DNA of 24,006 bases from Diplocarpon mali (GCA_024741835.1 JAENRP010000500.1:1-24006); one strand, 5' to 3'. Counted from the first letter of the stretch, positions 1-10,160 are shown. Made by a program: numbers and translations. The notes: a model not told the origin generated them from the sequence alone.

Positions 1-2
1 TA

Positions 3-290
3 AAAGGATTAAGATTATTCTATAATTATAAAGAAGTTCTCCTTAATATATAATGATTTATAATAGAATATATTTAGAACTTAGACTAAGTGCTTATACA
101 ATTCGAAAGGGTAGGAGCAATAGTTAGTCTAAAGTTATAATACTATCTTCTATTAATAGAAATTATTAATTTTATTACTAATTTTAATAGCCGAAGTCTT
201 TAAAGGGCTAAAGTACTTAAAATCGATAAATAGAAGAGGTGTAATAATATAGTAGAAGCTCGCGCGTTTATTAGTATTATAGTATACTAT
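3..290 (+). pseudogene. Ty3/Gypsy reverse transcriptase, 3' part (left fragment)
   Basis: This is the connection region of a Gypsy reverse transcriptase; the catalytic part lies before the window. In the frame starting at base 3 one reads EYI*NLD*VL, then ERVGAIVS, then AKVLKI and EARAFISIIVYY. This is the order expected in fungal Gypsy pol, where the segment ends VYYRIW(I)KDF just before RNase H. In-frame TAA and TAG codons fall at usual Gln or Trp positions, as RIP would produce. The frame is broken at 290 by the Copia A insertion and resumes at about 14035. Assignment to Ty3/Gypsy is firm because the right-hand fragment continues with RNase H and integrase. Confidence 0.82.
286..290. repeat. 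Target-site duplication of Copia A, left copy (ACTAT)
   Basis: ACTAT directly precedes the left LTR and recurs at 14030-14034 after the right LTR. Joining GTAT, one ACTAT and TGCATT restores the Gypsy frame as VYYCI*IKDF. A 4-bp ATAT alternative does not restore the frame. Confidence 0.75.
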
Positions 291-485
291 ATTGAGCTTA
301 AGTGAGTCGGCGCAGTAGGTAAAGGAGGCTTCTAAAGGTCGATGGTCGATATATTAATAAGAGTTAAGGAAGGAAGGTTACCCCTTTCTTCCTTATAGCT
401 ATATATATATTAATATCCTACTAATTAAGCAGTAGGGTTATATAATAATACATTAGAGTAATAGCTATATTACCTATCTTAATAC
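291..485 (-). repeat. 3' LTR of Copia A
   Basis: This 195-bp direct repeat matches 13835-14029 without indels and with only C/T and A/G differences. Its ends are not TG/CA: the element runs ATTGAG...CTCAATA[C/T]. A TGAG...CTCA inner boundary (293-481) is possible, but only the wider boundary restores the Gypsy frame with a 5-bp duplication. The LTR holds an inverted repeat, CCTACT(A/G) and CAGTAGG, at 417-436. Confidence 0.88.
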
Positions 486-496
486 CCTTACTTAAA
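486..496 (-). other. Polypurine tract of Copia A
   Basis: The minus strand reads TTTAAGTAAGG immediately before the 3' LTR. This is where plus-strand DNA synthesis is primed in LTR retrotransposons. Copia B has a similar AAGGGG tract at the same place. Confidence 0.55.
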
Positions 497-604
497 CCTT
501 ACTCCAATTGACCTATAGTTAGGAAAATAACAACTATCCTTTTGCGCTAATCTAACTCTTAAGTATCTTTCTAAATTAAAAATAATTAATTAATAGTAAA
601 CTCT

Positions 605-780
605 ATTAAAATCACTAACCCTACTTGCAAGGTAGGACTAGGAGTCAAATTTCCCAAAAGCGTTCCTTTATAAGACTATATGACTTAACTTACAGTTTAG
701 GCTTAAGAGTCGATTTAAAAACTTTCCTTTATAAGACTATATGACCTAACTCGCAGGGCGGGCCTAGGAGTTGTCCTTAA
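605..780 (-). repeat. 3' untranslated region of Copia A with three palindrome copies
   Basis: Three copies of the window's 24-bp palindrome family lie at 623-646, 688-711 and 749-772, spaced 65 and 61 bp apart. The last two sit in a tandem unit of about 60 bp that begins TCCTTTATAAGACTATATGA and runs to the end of the palindrome. The copy at 749-772 keeps its CpG-rich left arm (ACTCGCAGGG). The spacing is not a multiple of three, which fits a noncoding position after the RNase H stop near 804. Confidence 0.7.
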
Positions 781-1914
781 GCCTGCTAAGCCCTTATTGT
801 TTTTTATAACCTTAATATATCTTTAAACGCTTTAAACTTTGCAACTGTCTTTAATAGCTTTATAAATCCATTTGCTACTATTCGATTAGTTAGAATATAA
901 GTAATTGATAACTTATTCTTTATAATAAGGTTATAGATAAAGTAGTAGGTAATATCGATATATTTTAATCGCTTATATAAGTATGGATTCTTTATAAGTG
1001 CAATCGCCCTTATATTATCTACTTAAAGATTAATATAATTCTTATCTTATTTAATATACTTAGCAAAACCTATATCTTTTAGAACTTAAGCGATTTATAA
1101 TCCTTGCTTGCAATTTAATAATATTAATATATATTCGGCCTTAGTGCTTATAGTAGCTACTAATTTCTACTTCTTACTTTCTTATAATATAGGTCTGCTA
1201 TATAGTACTACTACGCTTTTAAATATACTTTTTCGACCTTTTATATTTGCTTAATTAGAATCGGTATATACTTTAAGCTTTGCGCTTATATATTTTATTA
1301 GTCTATATCTTACCTTCTATATGATTATCGATCGAAGGTACCTTTTAAATCGCTTGATTGCATTCTTATATCAAATCGTTAGATCCTTTAAGTTTTGATT
1401 AAGTTGCTTAATAATAAAGGTGATATCTAGTCTTATATATACTATAGTATATATAATCGCTTTAATATCCTATTAATACTTCTTTAAATCTCCTCTCTAC
1501 TTATTTTCATTAATAGGCTCTAACTTATTATACTTTCCTTCGATTAGAGTACGCTTTAGCTTAAAGTTAGGAGTATAAGTAGAGAGTCCTATTCGGTCTA
1601 GGATCTTCTTAATATACTACTCTTAATCTAACTAGAGTTCTTAAGTGGAATAGTTCCTTATAATGCAGATGCTAAGGATCTTATAAATTCCCCTTAGATC
1701 CTTAGTATTAAAACGTTTCTAAATCGTTATAAAGAACCAATCTAATTAAATAGTTATTTTCGTAGCTATAGTAATATTATCGATATATAGTAGTAACTTG
1801 ATTCTACACTTAATATAAGTAAATAAATAAGGGTCAGCTAGGCTTTAAACGAATCCTATTTCTACTAAAGTAAAGCTATATAAGAGGTTTTAATTATAAG
1901 CTAATTATTTAAGC
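781..1914 (-). pseudogene. Copia A reverse transcriptase C-terminal part and RNase H
   Basis: This is the 3' end of the Copia A polyprotein, read on the minus strand from 1914 down. It opens with LKQLAYN*NLL, the continuation of the RT motif YGLKQ..RDWN that is cut at 9512. The metal-binding motif appears as LLLYIDNI at about 1776-1795, so YVDD has become YIDN. RNase H follows: VYTDSN*ANIKGRKS, then TISTKAEY (the usual E of STEAEY reads K), VDNIRAIALIKNP, and the C-terminal NRIVANGFIKLL near 840-890. Stops replace Trp in the D-x-D-W-A and W-S-S-K motifs and Gln elsewhere. The domain is full length but catalytically dead. The natural stop is probably at 804-806. Confidence 0.88.
1910..1914. 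repeat. Target-site duplication of Copia B, left copy (TAAGC)
   Basis: TAAGC directly precedes the left LTR of Copia B and recurs at 9507-9511 directly after the right LTR. Collapsing the two copies restores the RT frame of Copia A as IYRLK*LAYN. Confidence 0.9.
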
Positions 1915-2111
1915 TGTGGTGCGGTCGGCTGGAGGGCCTTTATTAGGTCGCTTAGGAGGCTCGCTAATATAGATAAAGATGATTGATTATATTATTATTT
2001 AGTATATATATAGTAAGGAGACTTCGGAAAGAAAAGGGAGAGTCTATGACTTAGCAGAGTTATATAAAGGGTCTTTAGAATAAGTAGAGACTTCGCCTAT
2101 TTTATATAATA
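1915..2111 (-). repeat. 3' LTR of Copia B
   Basis: This 197-bp repeat matches 9310-9506 with no indel. I counted 21 differences by hand, all transitions. It keeps the TG start (TGTGGTGCGG) on the plus strand, while the other copy keeps the CA end (GCACGACA). The intact element therefore had canonical TG...CA termini. Confidence 0.93.
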
Positions 2112-2121
2112 TACCCCTTAG
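2112..2121 (-). other. Polypurine tract of Copia B
   Basis: The minus strand reads TAAGGGGTA next to the 3' LTR, in the position of the plus-strand primer. Confidence 0.6.
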
Positions 2122-2401
2122 TTAGGCAATGCTCTTAGAATTGCTTAGCTATATAAATAAAATAAAAGAAAGAATAGCAGTTATAAAGAAAAGAGGCTCT
2201 ATCTTATATACTATTCTTTTAAAGGTCGTTCCTTTTAGAATAAGAAGGGTTACTATAAGTAATAAGTGCGCTTAAGAATCTTTACGATTCTACGCTAGTA
2301 CTCTATTAGGCTTCTTATAGAGTATTTCTATTATAAAGGTTCTCTTTCCCTTCTTTTAAAAATAACCCTCCTTTATTATTTAAAAATATCGTCTTTATAT
2401 T
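2122..2401. other. Unassigned stretch inside Copia B
   Basis: This AT-rich sequence lies between the polypurine tract and the Cys-cluster gene remnant. All frames carry stops and I recognise no motif. It may hold the promoter or 5' part of the gene remnant that follows, or be Copia B 3' untranslated sequence. Confidence 0.3.
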
Positions 2402-3440
2402 AATAATTTTAAATATAAAAGGAACTCCTATTTATTATAGCCTTAGCCGCTCTTATAAAGTAAGACCCTTAGAGTCTTTATATCCTACGTTATTATACTA
2501 ACTTTGCGCTAGGTCGCTAGCGCTCCTTAAAGAGTAGGAACCCTAGCCCAGTTGTCTTAGCGCCTACTAGGCAATAAGCTGCCGCTGCTATCCCTACTGC
2601 CTTTGCTGCCGCTGCTACTGCCACTGCTGCCTAAGAGCCCTGCCCCTACTGCGCGTTATATACTAGAGCCTACGATAGAATATAATAACGCGTGCGTATA
2701 CTGCATTATACGCAAGAGTACTAGCAATCTCGATTATTAGTGCTTTAATAGCACCTTTAGTACGTATTACGTCTATTGTATTATACTAAATAATAGCTGC
2801 TAATAGGCTAGCGGTCCTCTCCTTGCCTTTTAAAAGGCTGTTATATCGGCTTACGCCTATAGCACCTTTAAGGAAGAGGTAGTACTATTGCTAAATATAA
2901 TAAAGGGTGCGCTTTAAAGCTTCTATAGTATGTTTATTAAGTCTTATTAAGTTTTAAGCTGATTTTAAAAGATAGGAGCGATTGGACCCTAATATTAGAA
3001 GGGCCTACTACTCTTATAAGTAGTAGTACTACTGCCTCTCCTGCTCTTAATATCCTATTCCCGTTCGCTCTTAGTCCCTTTGGCTTAGACCTATTTGCCC
3101 CTATTATCGCTGCCGCCGCTTCTATCCCTTTCGCCTCTACTATTGCAGCTGCTACTATAGTCTCTCCCTTTGTCTCCCTAGCCCCTATCGCCGCTGCGCC
3201 CGTCCTTGCCCTTACCGCCCTCGCTCCTATCGCCCTTGCTATACCCCTTGCCTTCGCCCTTGCTATTGCTAGTATATTTGCTAGCAGGCCTTTGGCCGAG
3301 GGAGTACTAATAGGCCTCTCTTAAAAGGAGATCTATATAGAGCTCTTAGCTATAGCGTCTTAGCTCTTAGCCTTAGCTAGAAGAATCTAAGAGAGGGTTG
3401 CGCCTTATAATAGCAGCTTAGGAATATTACCTATTCTATA
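2402..3440 (+). pseudogene. Cys-cluster, Ala/Pro-rich protein remnant (unknown function)
   Basis: This gene-like stretch lies antisense to Copia B. In the frame of base 2522 it reads a Leu/Pro-rich run, then CVYCIIRKSTSNLDY, a TAG, CFNSTFSTYYVYC and NNSC. Taking one Tyr as a mutated Cys gives C-x2-C-x12-C-x8-C-x2-C-x5-C, followed by LAF*KAVISAYAYSTFKEE. Such small Cys clusters are, as I recall, common in uncharacterised fungal proteins that are abundant near transposons. From about 2941 a second frame gives a long Ala/Pro/Leu stretch (2941-3321) that ends in a likely helix, KEIYIELLAIAS. A frame change near 2940 is therefore implied, either an intron or an indel. G+C is clearly higher than around it because Ala and Pro codons have few CpA sites. 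The minus strand is also fairly open here, so strand and boundaries are uncertain. Confidence 0.45.
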
Positions 3441-3595
3441 TTTTTAAAAAAGGAAAAGCTTTTATAATATACTTTATAAGAAAAAACAAATAAATATAAT
3501 TATAAAAGAGTAGGAGCTTATAAGTATAAGTCTTTTAATAATAAGTAACTACTTATTAATAAGTATAAGTTGCTAAACGATTATTTGAAAACTCT

Positions 3596-4115
3596 AAAGG
3601 TTTAATAAATAAATAAAGCTTTTAAACTTCTAGCAGTCTAAGTTCTTAATAAGCCTATTTGCGTATATTTCCTTAATAAGGAGGTAGATTATTTAAAAGC
3701 TTTCTCTTTAGTACTTTTAGCAGATCTATATATTGCTAATTTCGATATATTAAAGGCTTATTTTAATCTTCTTATTCTCTATAATAATTAGCCAAATCGT
3801 CTATTAGTTATTATAATATATATTTTATTTAAAGAGGGAGTTTATACGAATCTCCTTAAAGAGGCGTTTTATAGCTATCATTTCCTTTATAATAGAAACT
3901 ATACTATAGAGTTCTACTTTAGTAAAAGAGAGCATAATAATTGCTTAGCAATTCGCTTTTTAAATAATTAGTCCTTTAAATAAAAAGAAGATATATCTTT
4001 AAGAGGATCTATAGGTCTTTTAATTATCTCTAAAAGAAGCATTTAAAAACGCAACCAATTAGTATTCCCTAGCCTTAAAGCTATAGGCAATTCCTAAGAA
4101 GCGCATGCTATATAA
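3596..4115 (-). pseudogene. Copia B RNase H
   Basis: RNase H degrades the RNA strand of the reverse-transcription hybrid. On the minus strand one reads FFLFKGLII*KANC*A, then FTKVELYSIVSIIKEMIAIK (family pattern STEAEYxA..AxKEAxW), FKEIRIN, YYNN**TIWL (family CDNQQTI.L), and finally ANRLIKNLDC*KF near 3600 (family ADGLTK.L...F). The usual Glu of STEAEY reads Lys and the Asp of CDN reads Asn. Both are G-to-A changes, so the active site is lost. In-frame stops sit at Gln and Trp positions. The Copia B polyprotein ends near 3596. Confidence 0.85.
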
Positions 4116-5090
4116 GTATTAAAGCGTCTAATCTGCGGCTAAAAGGTACTTAAAGCTTAGATTAGTTAAGAAGAAAGACAGTTAGAAGGCTATAAATGCA
4201 ATATCTAGGTATATTATAATCGCTATATAGAGAATAAAGCCTATTTTCTCTTAATACTCCTTTACCTTTTTTAAAGAAGCTTGCCTTAAGTTCTTAATAA
4301 ACTCCTTCTTTAGTAATAGAGTACTAGGTACTCTTCTTATATTAGCTCCGAACTTTTGAGCGATCTTCTTAATATAAGTATTATAAATTAAAAAGATCCT
4401 CTTTACCTTTCTATTTTAAATAATCCTTACTTTAAGGAATTAGGAGATATCTCTTATAATAGTAAGCTTATATATCCTCTTTAAGTCTTCAATTAGATAA
4501 GTCGCCTAATCTAAGTTAAAGGCCTTATATAATACTTAAATATTATTAATATAAAATGCTATAAAGATTATGCAATCCTTTATTATAAAAATATAAGGCT
4601 CCTTGCCTAATAGCTTAAGTTAAAGGCCTTTAAGCGTTCTTGCGAAGTTCCTATACTATAGCGCTAGAGAGTCTTTCAGCCTATAGAGCGCGCGGTCCAA
4701 TTCTACTATTATACTAAGGTGCTTAAAGCCATTTAGTAGGAAGCATATGACTAAAGTACTCCTTAGGTCTTTAAGAGTATTGATAAACGTATTAATAATA
4801 TTGAACTGCTTTACTTCTATATTAAAGTATGCGGTAAGTGCTATTAGTACCTTAAAAGACCTTACTATAAGCGTAGTTGCGTAGGTTGAGAAAATTGAAG
4901 CTTTGTCTTAGAGATCCTCTTATATAACTAGCTATGATCGGCACTTTAAAAGCTTGCTAAAGCTATTGACCTTATAAGTAAAAACCCATTTTAATAATAT
5001 TAGTAAGGGCTTTAAGTAATCCCTTTGTACAATTCTCTAGCAACTTTGAGATTTTAAATTCCTAATCTCCTAGTGCCCTCCTTTTTTAAA
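4116..5090 (-). pseudogene. Copia B reverse transcriptase
   Basis: This is the polymerase domain of Copia B. Motifs on the minus strand, in order, are LLKWVFTYKVNS (5000-4960), VLIALTAYFNIEVKQFN (about 4850-4800), INTFIN, LDRALYRLKDSLAL*Y (about 4710-4660, family SLYGLKQSPRLWY) and FIAFYINNI (about 4570). It then reads IKKIAQKFGANIRRVPST and *EKIGFILY (family YQ..IGSLLY) to AAD*TL*YLYSMRFLGIAY. The catalytic Asp residues are gone: DV..AF reads NI..TF and YVDD reads YINN. The Trp in LKWVF survives while the Trp in LWY became TAG. Confidence 0.9.
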
Positions 5091-6190
5091 TCGTTTATTA
5101 AAAGGGTGCTTCTTTAAGTCTTGCTATCCTTTTAGAAGCTTTAATAAAGAGCCTTAATACTATAGGCAGTTAAAAGATTATACTCTATCCTTTGCCTAAC
5201 TATTAATTGCAACTTTAATAACTATATAAACTATTAAATAGTCCTTCCTATCTTCCTTTATCTATTCGTTTACTTAAAAGGTTAATATAAACTCTTACGC
5301 ATATAAGAAGTAAGGTAAATCAATATTACTTTAAGAGAGTATATACTTTAAAGTAATAGTATACACTTTTAAAGTCTCCTATTGCTTAACGCTTAAGCGT
5401 CTTATCCTCTTTTACTTAAGAAGAGGGAGTTCCTTCTTACGCTTTTCTCTATAGGTCTCCTCCTTTATTTTTATTATTACTAAAGGTTCCTTTAAGAGTT
5501 TAGGTAGCTTTATCTTTTAAGCTTATAGTCTTTAAGCTAGTATTATAACTTAAGGTATTATATTATTAAAGCTTACTCCTTTTATTAGATCGCTTTTTAT
5601 AAGACTATTAGAGCTCCTCTTAGATCTTAGTAGTAGTACCTTTAGCCTTCTACTAGAGTTTATTAAGGCCTGCCTTTATAATTAAAGACTTTATCTTAAA
5701 GCCTTTAAGCTATCTTTATTCTTATATAGAATAGCAGCTAAAGATCTACTGATTGCCTTATAGAACTTGTCTTTAAAGACTCCTTTAGAGTCGTCTATAG
5801 TTCCTTCTTTAATAGGGCCTCTATAAGGAATTATCACCCTTAAGCTTTAGTTGCCATTTGCCTTTTTAAAGACTAGCAAAGTAGCTTCTAGTTCGCTTAC
5901 TTTTACCTTTAAGTTTCTAAGCAAGTCTCTTAAAGAATTTGGATTTAAGTTAAGGCCTTTTATATTATTAATTAAAGGCTATAAAGTAGCGTCAGTCTAT
6001 AATATAGGCTCTTCTTATACAGCGGCTTCTTTTATAGTAATTGCATTCGGCCCTATAATAAGCTCCGATTCCTTGAAAATGCCTTCGAACTTAGCGTCTT
6101 AAGCTCCCTCTCCCTCTTCGATTAATTAGAGAGTTGTCTTAAGTTCCTAGCGCAATATAAGGTTTGCGCGCTTAGCTTCTGGACTATAGA
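5091..6190 (-). pseudogene. Copia B linker between integrase and reverse transcriptase
   Basis: This is the poorly conserved polyprotein segment between integrase and RT. A minus-strand frame can be followed with stops only at Gln/Trp-type positions. Around 6100-5830 it reads DAKFEGIFKESELIIGPNAI, then NNIKGLNLNPNSLRDLLRNL and KVSELEATLLVFKKANG, a likely charged helix. No catalytic domain is expected here. The open 83-codon + strand frame at 5851-6102 is antisense to it. Confidence 0.6.
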
Positions 6191-7150
6191 AGAGAGACTT
6201 ATCAAATTCGATATTATAAGTTATTATTACTTACTAGAATATAGGAACCTAGATTCTATAAATATTAAAGGTAATATATCTAATTAAGTAACCTAAGTGC
6301 CCTTATAGTTCAATTTTAAAGGTTCGGCGGTCCCTTTCTACCTTCCTCTCCTTAATTAAAGGGTATACGCAAGTGCTATATATATAAACGCGACTCTAGT
6401 CGGGCTTTAAGCTTACTATTATCTACTTAATAAGTAGCGGCTTATAAAATCGAAAATACTACTTAAACTAACTATAAAGAGCCTTACTTAATAAGATCAT
6501 CTTCTTCTTAGCAAGTAAGGAGATATTATAAAGGTATATAGCAGCCTTTATAACCTCTGGCCAAAGGCTTACTAAAAGCCTAGCGTAGATCCTTATTTTA
6601 ATAAAGCGTTTAATTAACTCCCTTCTTATTCGCTCTACGCCTTTATTAGGTTGATATATATAAATAGGAGTAAGCTTTAAATCAATTCCCTCCTCTTTTA
6701 CCTATCTTTAATACTTTATAAAAGAGTCTTCCCTTAAGGAGATTACTAAAGTATTATTATCTTACTTAATTTTGCAAATAGAAAGCCTATATTAGCGTTT
6801 TACTTATGCTTTAAAGGCCTAAAGGACCTTTATAACTATATCTTTGCCCTTTGATTTTAATAAGAATATTTAAAGTATACTACTATACTTATCCTTAATT
6901 AAAAGAACCTATAAGCAACTATTATATAAGTTGTTTAAAAAGTTAAAGAGATCCTAAGAGATTCTGAAGAAGGGCCTTAGAAATCGGTTCTTAAAGGTAG
7001 CGTAAGAAATAACTTACTTAGCAGACGCTACTACGCATATAGGGCACTTTAGCCTTTATATTCTCTTGATCTTTACTCCTTTAGCGCACTTAACTAGCGC
7101 TTAAAGAGCCTTTATACTTAAGTGGCTAGCGTAAAAGTGCTAAGTATATG
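6191..7150 (-). pseudogene. Copia B integrase (zinc region and catalytic core)
   Basis: Integrase inserts the cDNA into the genome. On the minus strand one reads HLSIKAL*ALVKCAKGVKIK and CPICVVASAK (zinc-binding part, H..H...C..C, about 7125-7030). Next comes LRPFFRIS*DLFNFLNN with *VLLIKDKYS, the core region. It continues CKIK*DNNTLVISL, EEGIDLKLTPIYIYQPNKGV, ERIRRELIKR and SLWPEVIKAAIYLYNIS near 6480. The first core Asp (S-W-D) is kept, the second reads within DNNT, and the Glu is kept in VERIRR. The C-terminal part reads LGYLIRYIT and VIITYNIEFDKS near 6190. This is one of the least damaged stretches. Confidence 0.9.
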
Positions 7151-7159
7151 CGTTATTAT

Positions 7160-7700
7160 CCCGCACTTTAATAAGTATATAGCTAGACTAGAACCTATTA
7201 TAAAGTGTCGTCTTAATTATAGGGAATGCTATTAAAGTAGAGAAGTTATATTAAAGCATATTTAGGAGATCTAAATAGTTAATAGGCTTATATTTAAAGA
7301 AAACGAGATTATAGCAACGCTTTAACTAAGCTCACTTTATAAAGTCTTTAATGCTCTTAGAGCGCAAAGTAAGGTCTACCCTAAAGTACTAAAAACCCTT
7401 ATTTGCAAGGAGCCTCTTTAAGATAATATTAGTAGTAAACTCCTTTATAATAGTAATATTATAAAGCATTATCCCTATAGGAGAGCTATTATACTATAGA
7501 AAAGAGTTTATTATATATCTATTACCTTTCCTAATGATTAGGAGTCTTAAGGTACCTACTTTAATATATTACTATAAGTCGCTAAAAGGCTTAAAGGTGC
7601 TTACAATAAGTAAATCCTTTAAATTAATAATATAAGTAGCTATGCAATTATTAAAGAGCGTACTTAAGGAGAGCGGGTAGCGTTTTAGCTTAAAGAGGTA
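7160..7700 (-). pseudogene. Copia B protease and GAG-pre-integrase region
   Basis: This is the aspartic protease that cuts the polyprotein. On the minus strand it reads LSTLFNNCIATYIINLKDLL. The family pattern is LDSGATHHI.N, so the catalytic Asp reads Asn and a His reads Tyr. It is followed by TFKPFSDL and *YIKVGTLRLLIIRKGNRYI, the beta-rich body of the domain. The frame then runs through YNITIIKEFTTNIILKRLL into the segment before the integrase zinc motif. Stops replace Gln and Trp. Inactive. Confidence 0.75.
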
Positions 7701-9150
7701 GTAGATATTAAACGATTCTTTAAAAGCATTAAAGGCAAAGGGATCTATTACTATAAAGATTAGTAAGTTCTCCCTTTTGCTTAAACTATCCTCCTTAGAG
7801 GCTAAAGCCTTTCCTTTGAATTTGTCAATTGCTATTACCGCAATATCATTCTCCTTAAGCTATGCTTAAAGACCCTTAAACTAGTCTCTTGCGTTTAATG
7901 CCTTTTGTATTTATAAGACCTCCTCTCGCAAGGGGAGAACCTTTATATTTTCCTTACGCCCGTTTATAGTATATAACAGTTTCCGATAGTCCTAAGGCTT
8001 TTAATAGTGATTTTTAGAGCCTTTATAAGGGCACTTGGGCCTAATCTCCCTTCTAGAGCTTATAGAGCAATTTCAGAAGCTGCTCGCTAAAGCCTGCGAA
8101 GGGGTTTCGGCATCTAAGAGAGACTTTCGAATAGTAAAAACTGCTAGCCCTTTATTATCGATCGCTCTATTAGATTTAATGCCTGCTAAGGCGCGGCTTA
8201 GCTGCATTAAGTTATACTTATATAAGGTTCTCATTTGCTTATTAGTAATGATTTCCTCCTTTAAGCGAGTTGCTTAACTTAGATTAATCTTTACTATAAC
8301 TAAGTTTAAAAAGTTAATAACTCCTAGTCTCCCTTTGATCTTAGGGAGATTGTGTTATTCTATTAAGTAGTATGCCTCTTACTACTCCTAGATCTACTGC
8401 TAAGTATTAGTTCTCTTAGTCTTGCCTTAGCATAATACGTTATAGTATTAAAGCCTTATTTAAGATTGAATAGCCTTATTAGAAGGCGTAATATTACACT
8501 TTAAAATAGATACTAGGCCTTAGAGTAAGAGTTGCTAGTTTATTAAATTGGCATATAGGTTATTAGTAGTAGTTCTACTTATAGGAGTATCTCTATTAGG
8601 TATTAAAGAGAAGAGCTTCTTAGCTTGGATTTATACTTAAGCTATTGCAGAAGCTAAGAGCATTCTATTAATAGTCTTAAAGACCTATTTTAAAAGTAGC
8701 TTATAGTATTTGTATTAAGTCTTTTAAGTTTCCTTATGTATATAGTACTCCTTTATTAAGATTTTATATTTATCTTTAATATTCTTATAAGAAGCCTATA
8801 GAAGAAGAGCCTTTAACAGATCTCTTAAGGGAAAGCGGGTATAAATCTATTCAGATAGAGTTATTATATACTCTTTATACAACCTCGCGTATACTATACA
8901 GAGGTTAGCCGTTTCCAATTCCTTAAGCTCTTATATAGAGGGAGCTTAAGGCTCAGTCTTTATAATTGACTTAAATAAGAGTCTTAGATTAGTAAAAATA
9001 GTAATATTATAAAGCTTAACGAAGAATATATATTTACTAAACTACTTTACCTAAGAGGTAAAAGTATTAAAGCAAGGCTTAAAGATGCTTAAAGAGTTAG
9101 ATATATTAAATAGAGTCTAGTAAAAAAGGTTAGGTATATAAATGAAGTTT
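7701..9150 (-). pseudogene. Copia B gag
   Basis: Gag forms the virus-like particle and binds the RNA. The minus-strand frame shows helices such as LKELETANLCIVYARLYKEY and YKNIKDKYKILIKEYYIHK between about 8950 and 8680. Near 8040-8006 it reads RPKCPYKGSKNHY, a zinc-knuckle remnant (Cys-x2-Tyr...His) whose partner Cys residues have mutated. It then continues ENDIAVIAIDKFKGKALASK into the protease. No start codon can be chosen because RIP turns ATG into ATA. The identity rests on position and the knuckle, since gag sequences diverge quickly. Confidence 0.6.
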
Positions 9151-9298
9151 GCAAATAAAGTTCGATCGGAAAATGGAGATTTGTTAATTAAAAATAAAGG
9201 TCCTTTAAGTTGTTATAAGTACTTAAAAAGTCAGTTAAGAGCTTAAAGGGCCCTTTAGCCGGTTGCATATAAAGAGAAAGTATATTAAAGTGCTTATA

Positions 9299-9309
9299 GG
9301 GCTTATAAC
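9299..9309 (-). other. Primer-binding site of Copia B (initiator tRNA-Met anticodon arm)
   Basis: The plus strand reads GGGCTTATAAC directly next to the 5' LTR. The anticodon arm of eukaryotic initiator tRNA-Met is GGGCTCATAACCC. The only difference is one C-to-T change at a CpA, as RIP makes. Copia itself in Drosophila primes from a half tRNA at this same arm. Confidence 0.65.
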
Positions 9310-9506
9310 TATAGTGCGGTCGGCTGGAGGGCCTTTATTAGGTCGCTTAAGAGGCTTGCTAATATAGATAAAGATAATTAATTATATTATTATTTAATAT
9401 ATATATAATAAGGAGACTTTGGAAAGAAAAGGGAGAGTCTATGACTTAGTAGAGTCATATAGAGGGTCTTTAGAATAAGTGGAGACTCCGCCCATTCTGC
9501 ACGACA
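9310..9506 (-). repeat. 5' LTR of Copia B
   Basis: This is the 197-bp partner of 1915-2111. Its right end GCACGACA is less mutated than the other copy (TATAATA), while its left end TATAGTGCGG is more mutated than TGTGGTGCGG. The transcription start for Copia B should lie in here, read leftwards. Confidence 0.93.
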
Positions 9507-9511
9507 TAAGC
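9507..9511. repeat. Target-site duplication of Copia B, right copy (TAAGC)
   Basis: Exact partner of 1910-1914, directly after the 5' LTR. Confidence 0.9.
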
Positions 9512-10160
9512 CTATAGATATTGCAAAGTATATAAAAAGAGTGGCTAGCGTATATAAGAATACTATTAAGTTAGAAGAGAAAAATCCGTTCCTTTATAAT
9601 CACTTTAGTAAATGCATTTTTAATATTATACTATTTGCATTCAAGGTCCTTAGCGGCTACTATTACTATAAATATGCAAAAGGTATCTATATAAACTATT
9701 AGCGCAAATATATTAAAGTAGTCTTTTCCATACTATTAGGAGAAGCCCTTAGTTATAAGCCTTACCTTATAATACTTTAGGGTTCTATCTATATATATCT
9801 TAATTATAAAGACCTACTTTATTAATACTAGGTTCATATCCTTTAGCATTAGTTCCTCTATCTATATACCGTTTGCAGTAAGAGAGCTTATCTCCTCTTA
9901 GATTGCCTTATTCTATACTACTCTATTCTCTAGATTGTTAATAGCTTTGTTATACGTCTTTAAAAAAGAGATTTTCATTGCCCTTTTAGTAGCTAGGAAT
10001 GCATTATCTTTATTAAAGCTCTATTAAAGTTCAAGCTTATAAATCCTATGCGCTATTATAGCTTAAATACGCTTAGACTTACGTTTATCTAAGGTATCTT
10101 CTAGTTCTAGGTCTCTATTCCTCTTTAAAAATGTAGGTTCGGCTATAGATTCCGTAGGCT
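9512..10160 (-). pseudogene. Copia A reverse transcriptase, N-terminal part
   Basis: On the minus strand from about 10000 down one reads FLKTYNKAINNLENRVV*NK, then EEISSLTANGI*IEE and LIK*VFIIKIYIDRTLKYYK (family KWVF.IK...G...R.K.RLV). It continues LITKGFS**YGKDYFNIFAL, IVAAKDLECK*YNIKNAFTK (family Q.DV..AFL, with Asp read as Asn) and ILCNIYRL. It stops at the Copia B target site in the middle of YGLKQ. The rest of the domain is at 1914 and below, so the two pieces form one gene split by 7.6 kb. Stops replace Trp and Gln. Confidence 0.9.

Larger units (their letters stand above)
1915..9506 (-). mobile_element. Ty1/Copia retrotransposon (Copia B), RIP-inactivated, nested in Copia A
   Basis: This 7.6-kb Copia element lies on the minus strand and is inserted in the RT of Copia A. 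It has LTRs at 9310-9506 (5') and 1915-2111 (3') and perfect 5-bp target duplications. It carries a primer-binding site at 9299-9309 and, from right to left, gag with a zinc-knuckle remnant, protease, integrase, RT and RNase H. It is longer than usual because about 1.4 kb between RNase H and the 3' LTR holds a gene-like stretch on the opposite strand. It belongs to a different Copia lineage from Copia A: the two share domain order but little sequence. I found none of the window's palindromes in it. Confidence 0.92.

Noticed and set aside
8035..8277. An 80-codon plus-strand open frame
   Set aside because: It overlaps the Copia B gag/zinc-knuckle region on the minus strand and has no recognisable features.
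9530..9730. A plus-strand Cys-cluster-like reading (HFSKCIF...FKVLSG..)
   Set aside because: The minus strand here is an excellent Copia A reverse transcriptase; the plus reading is its shadow.
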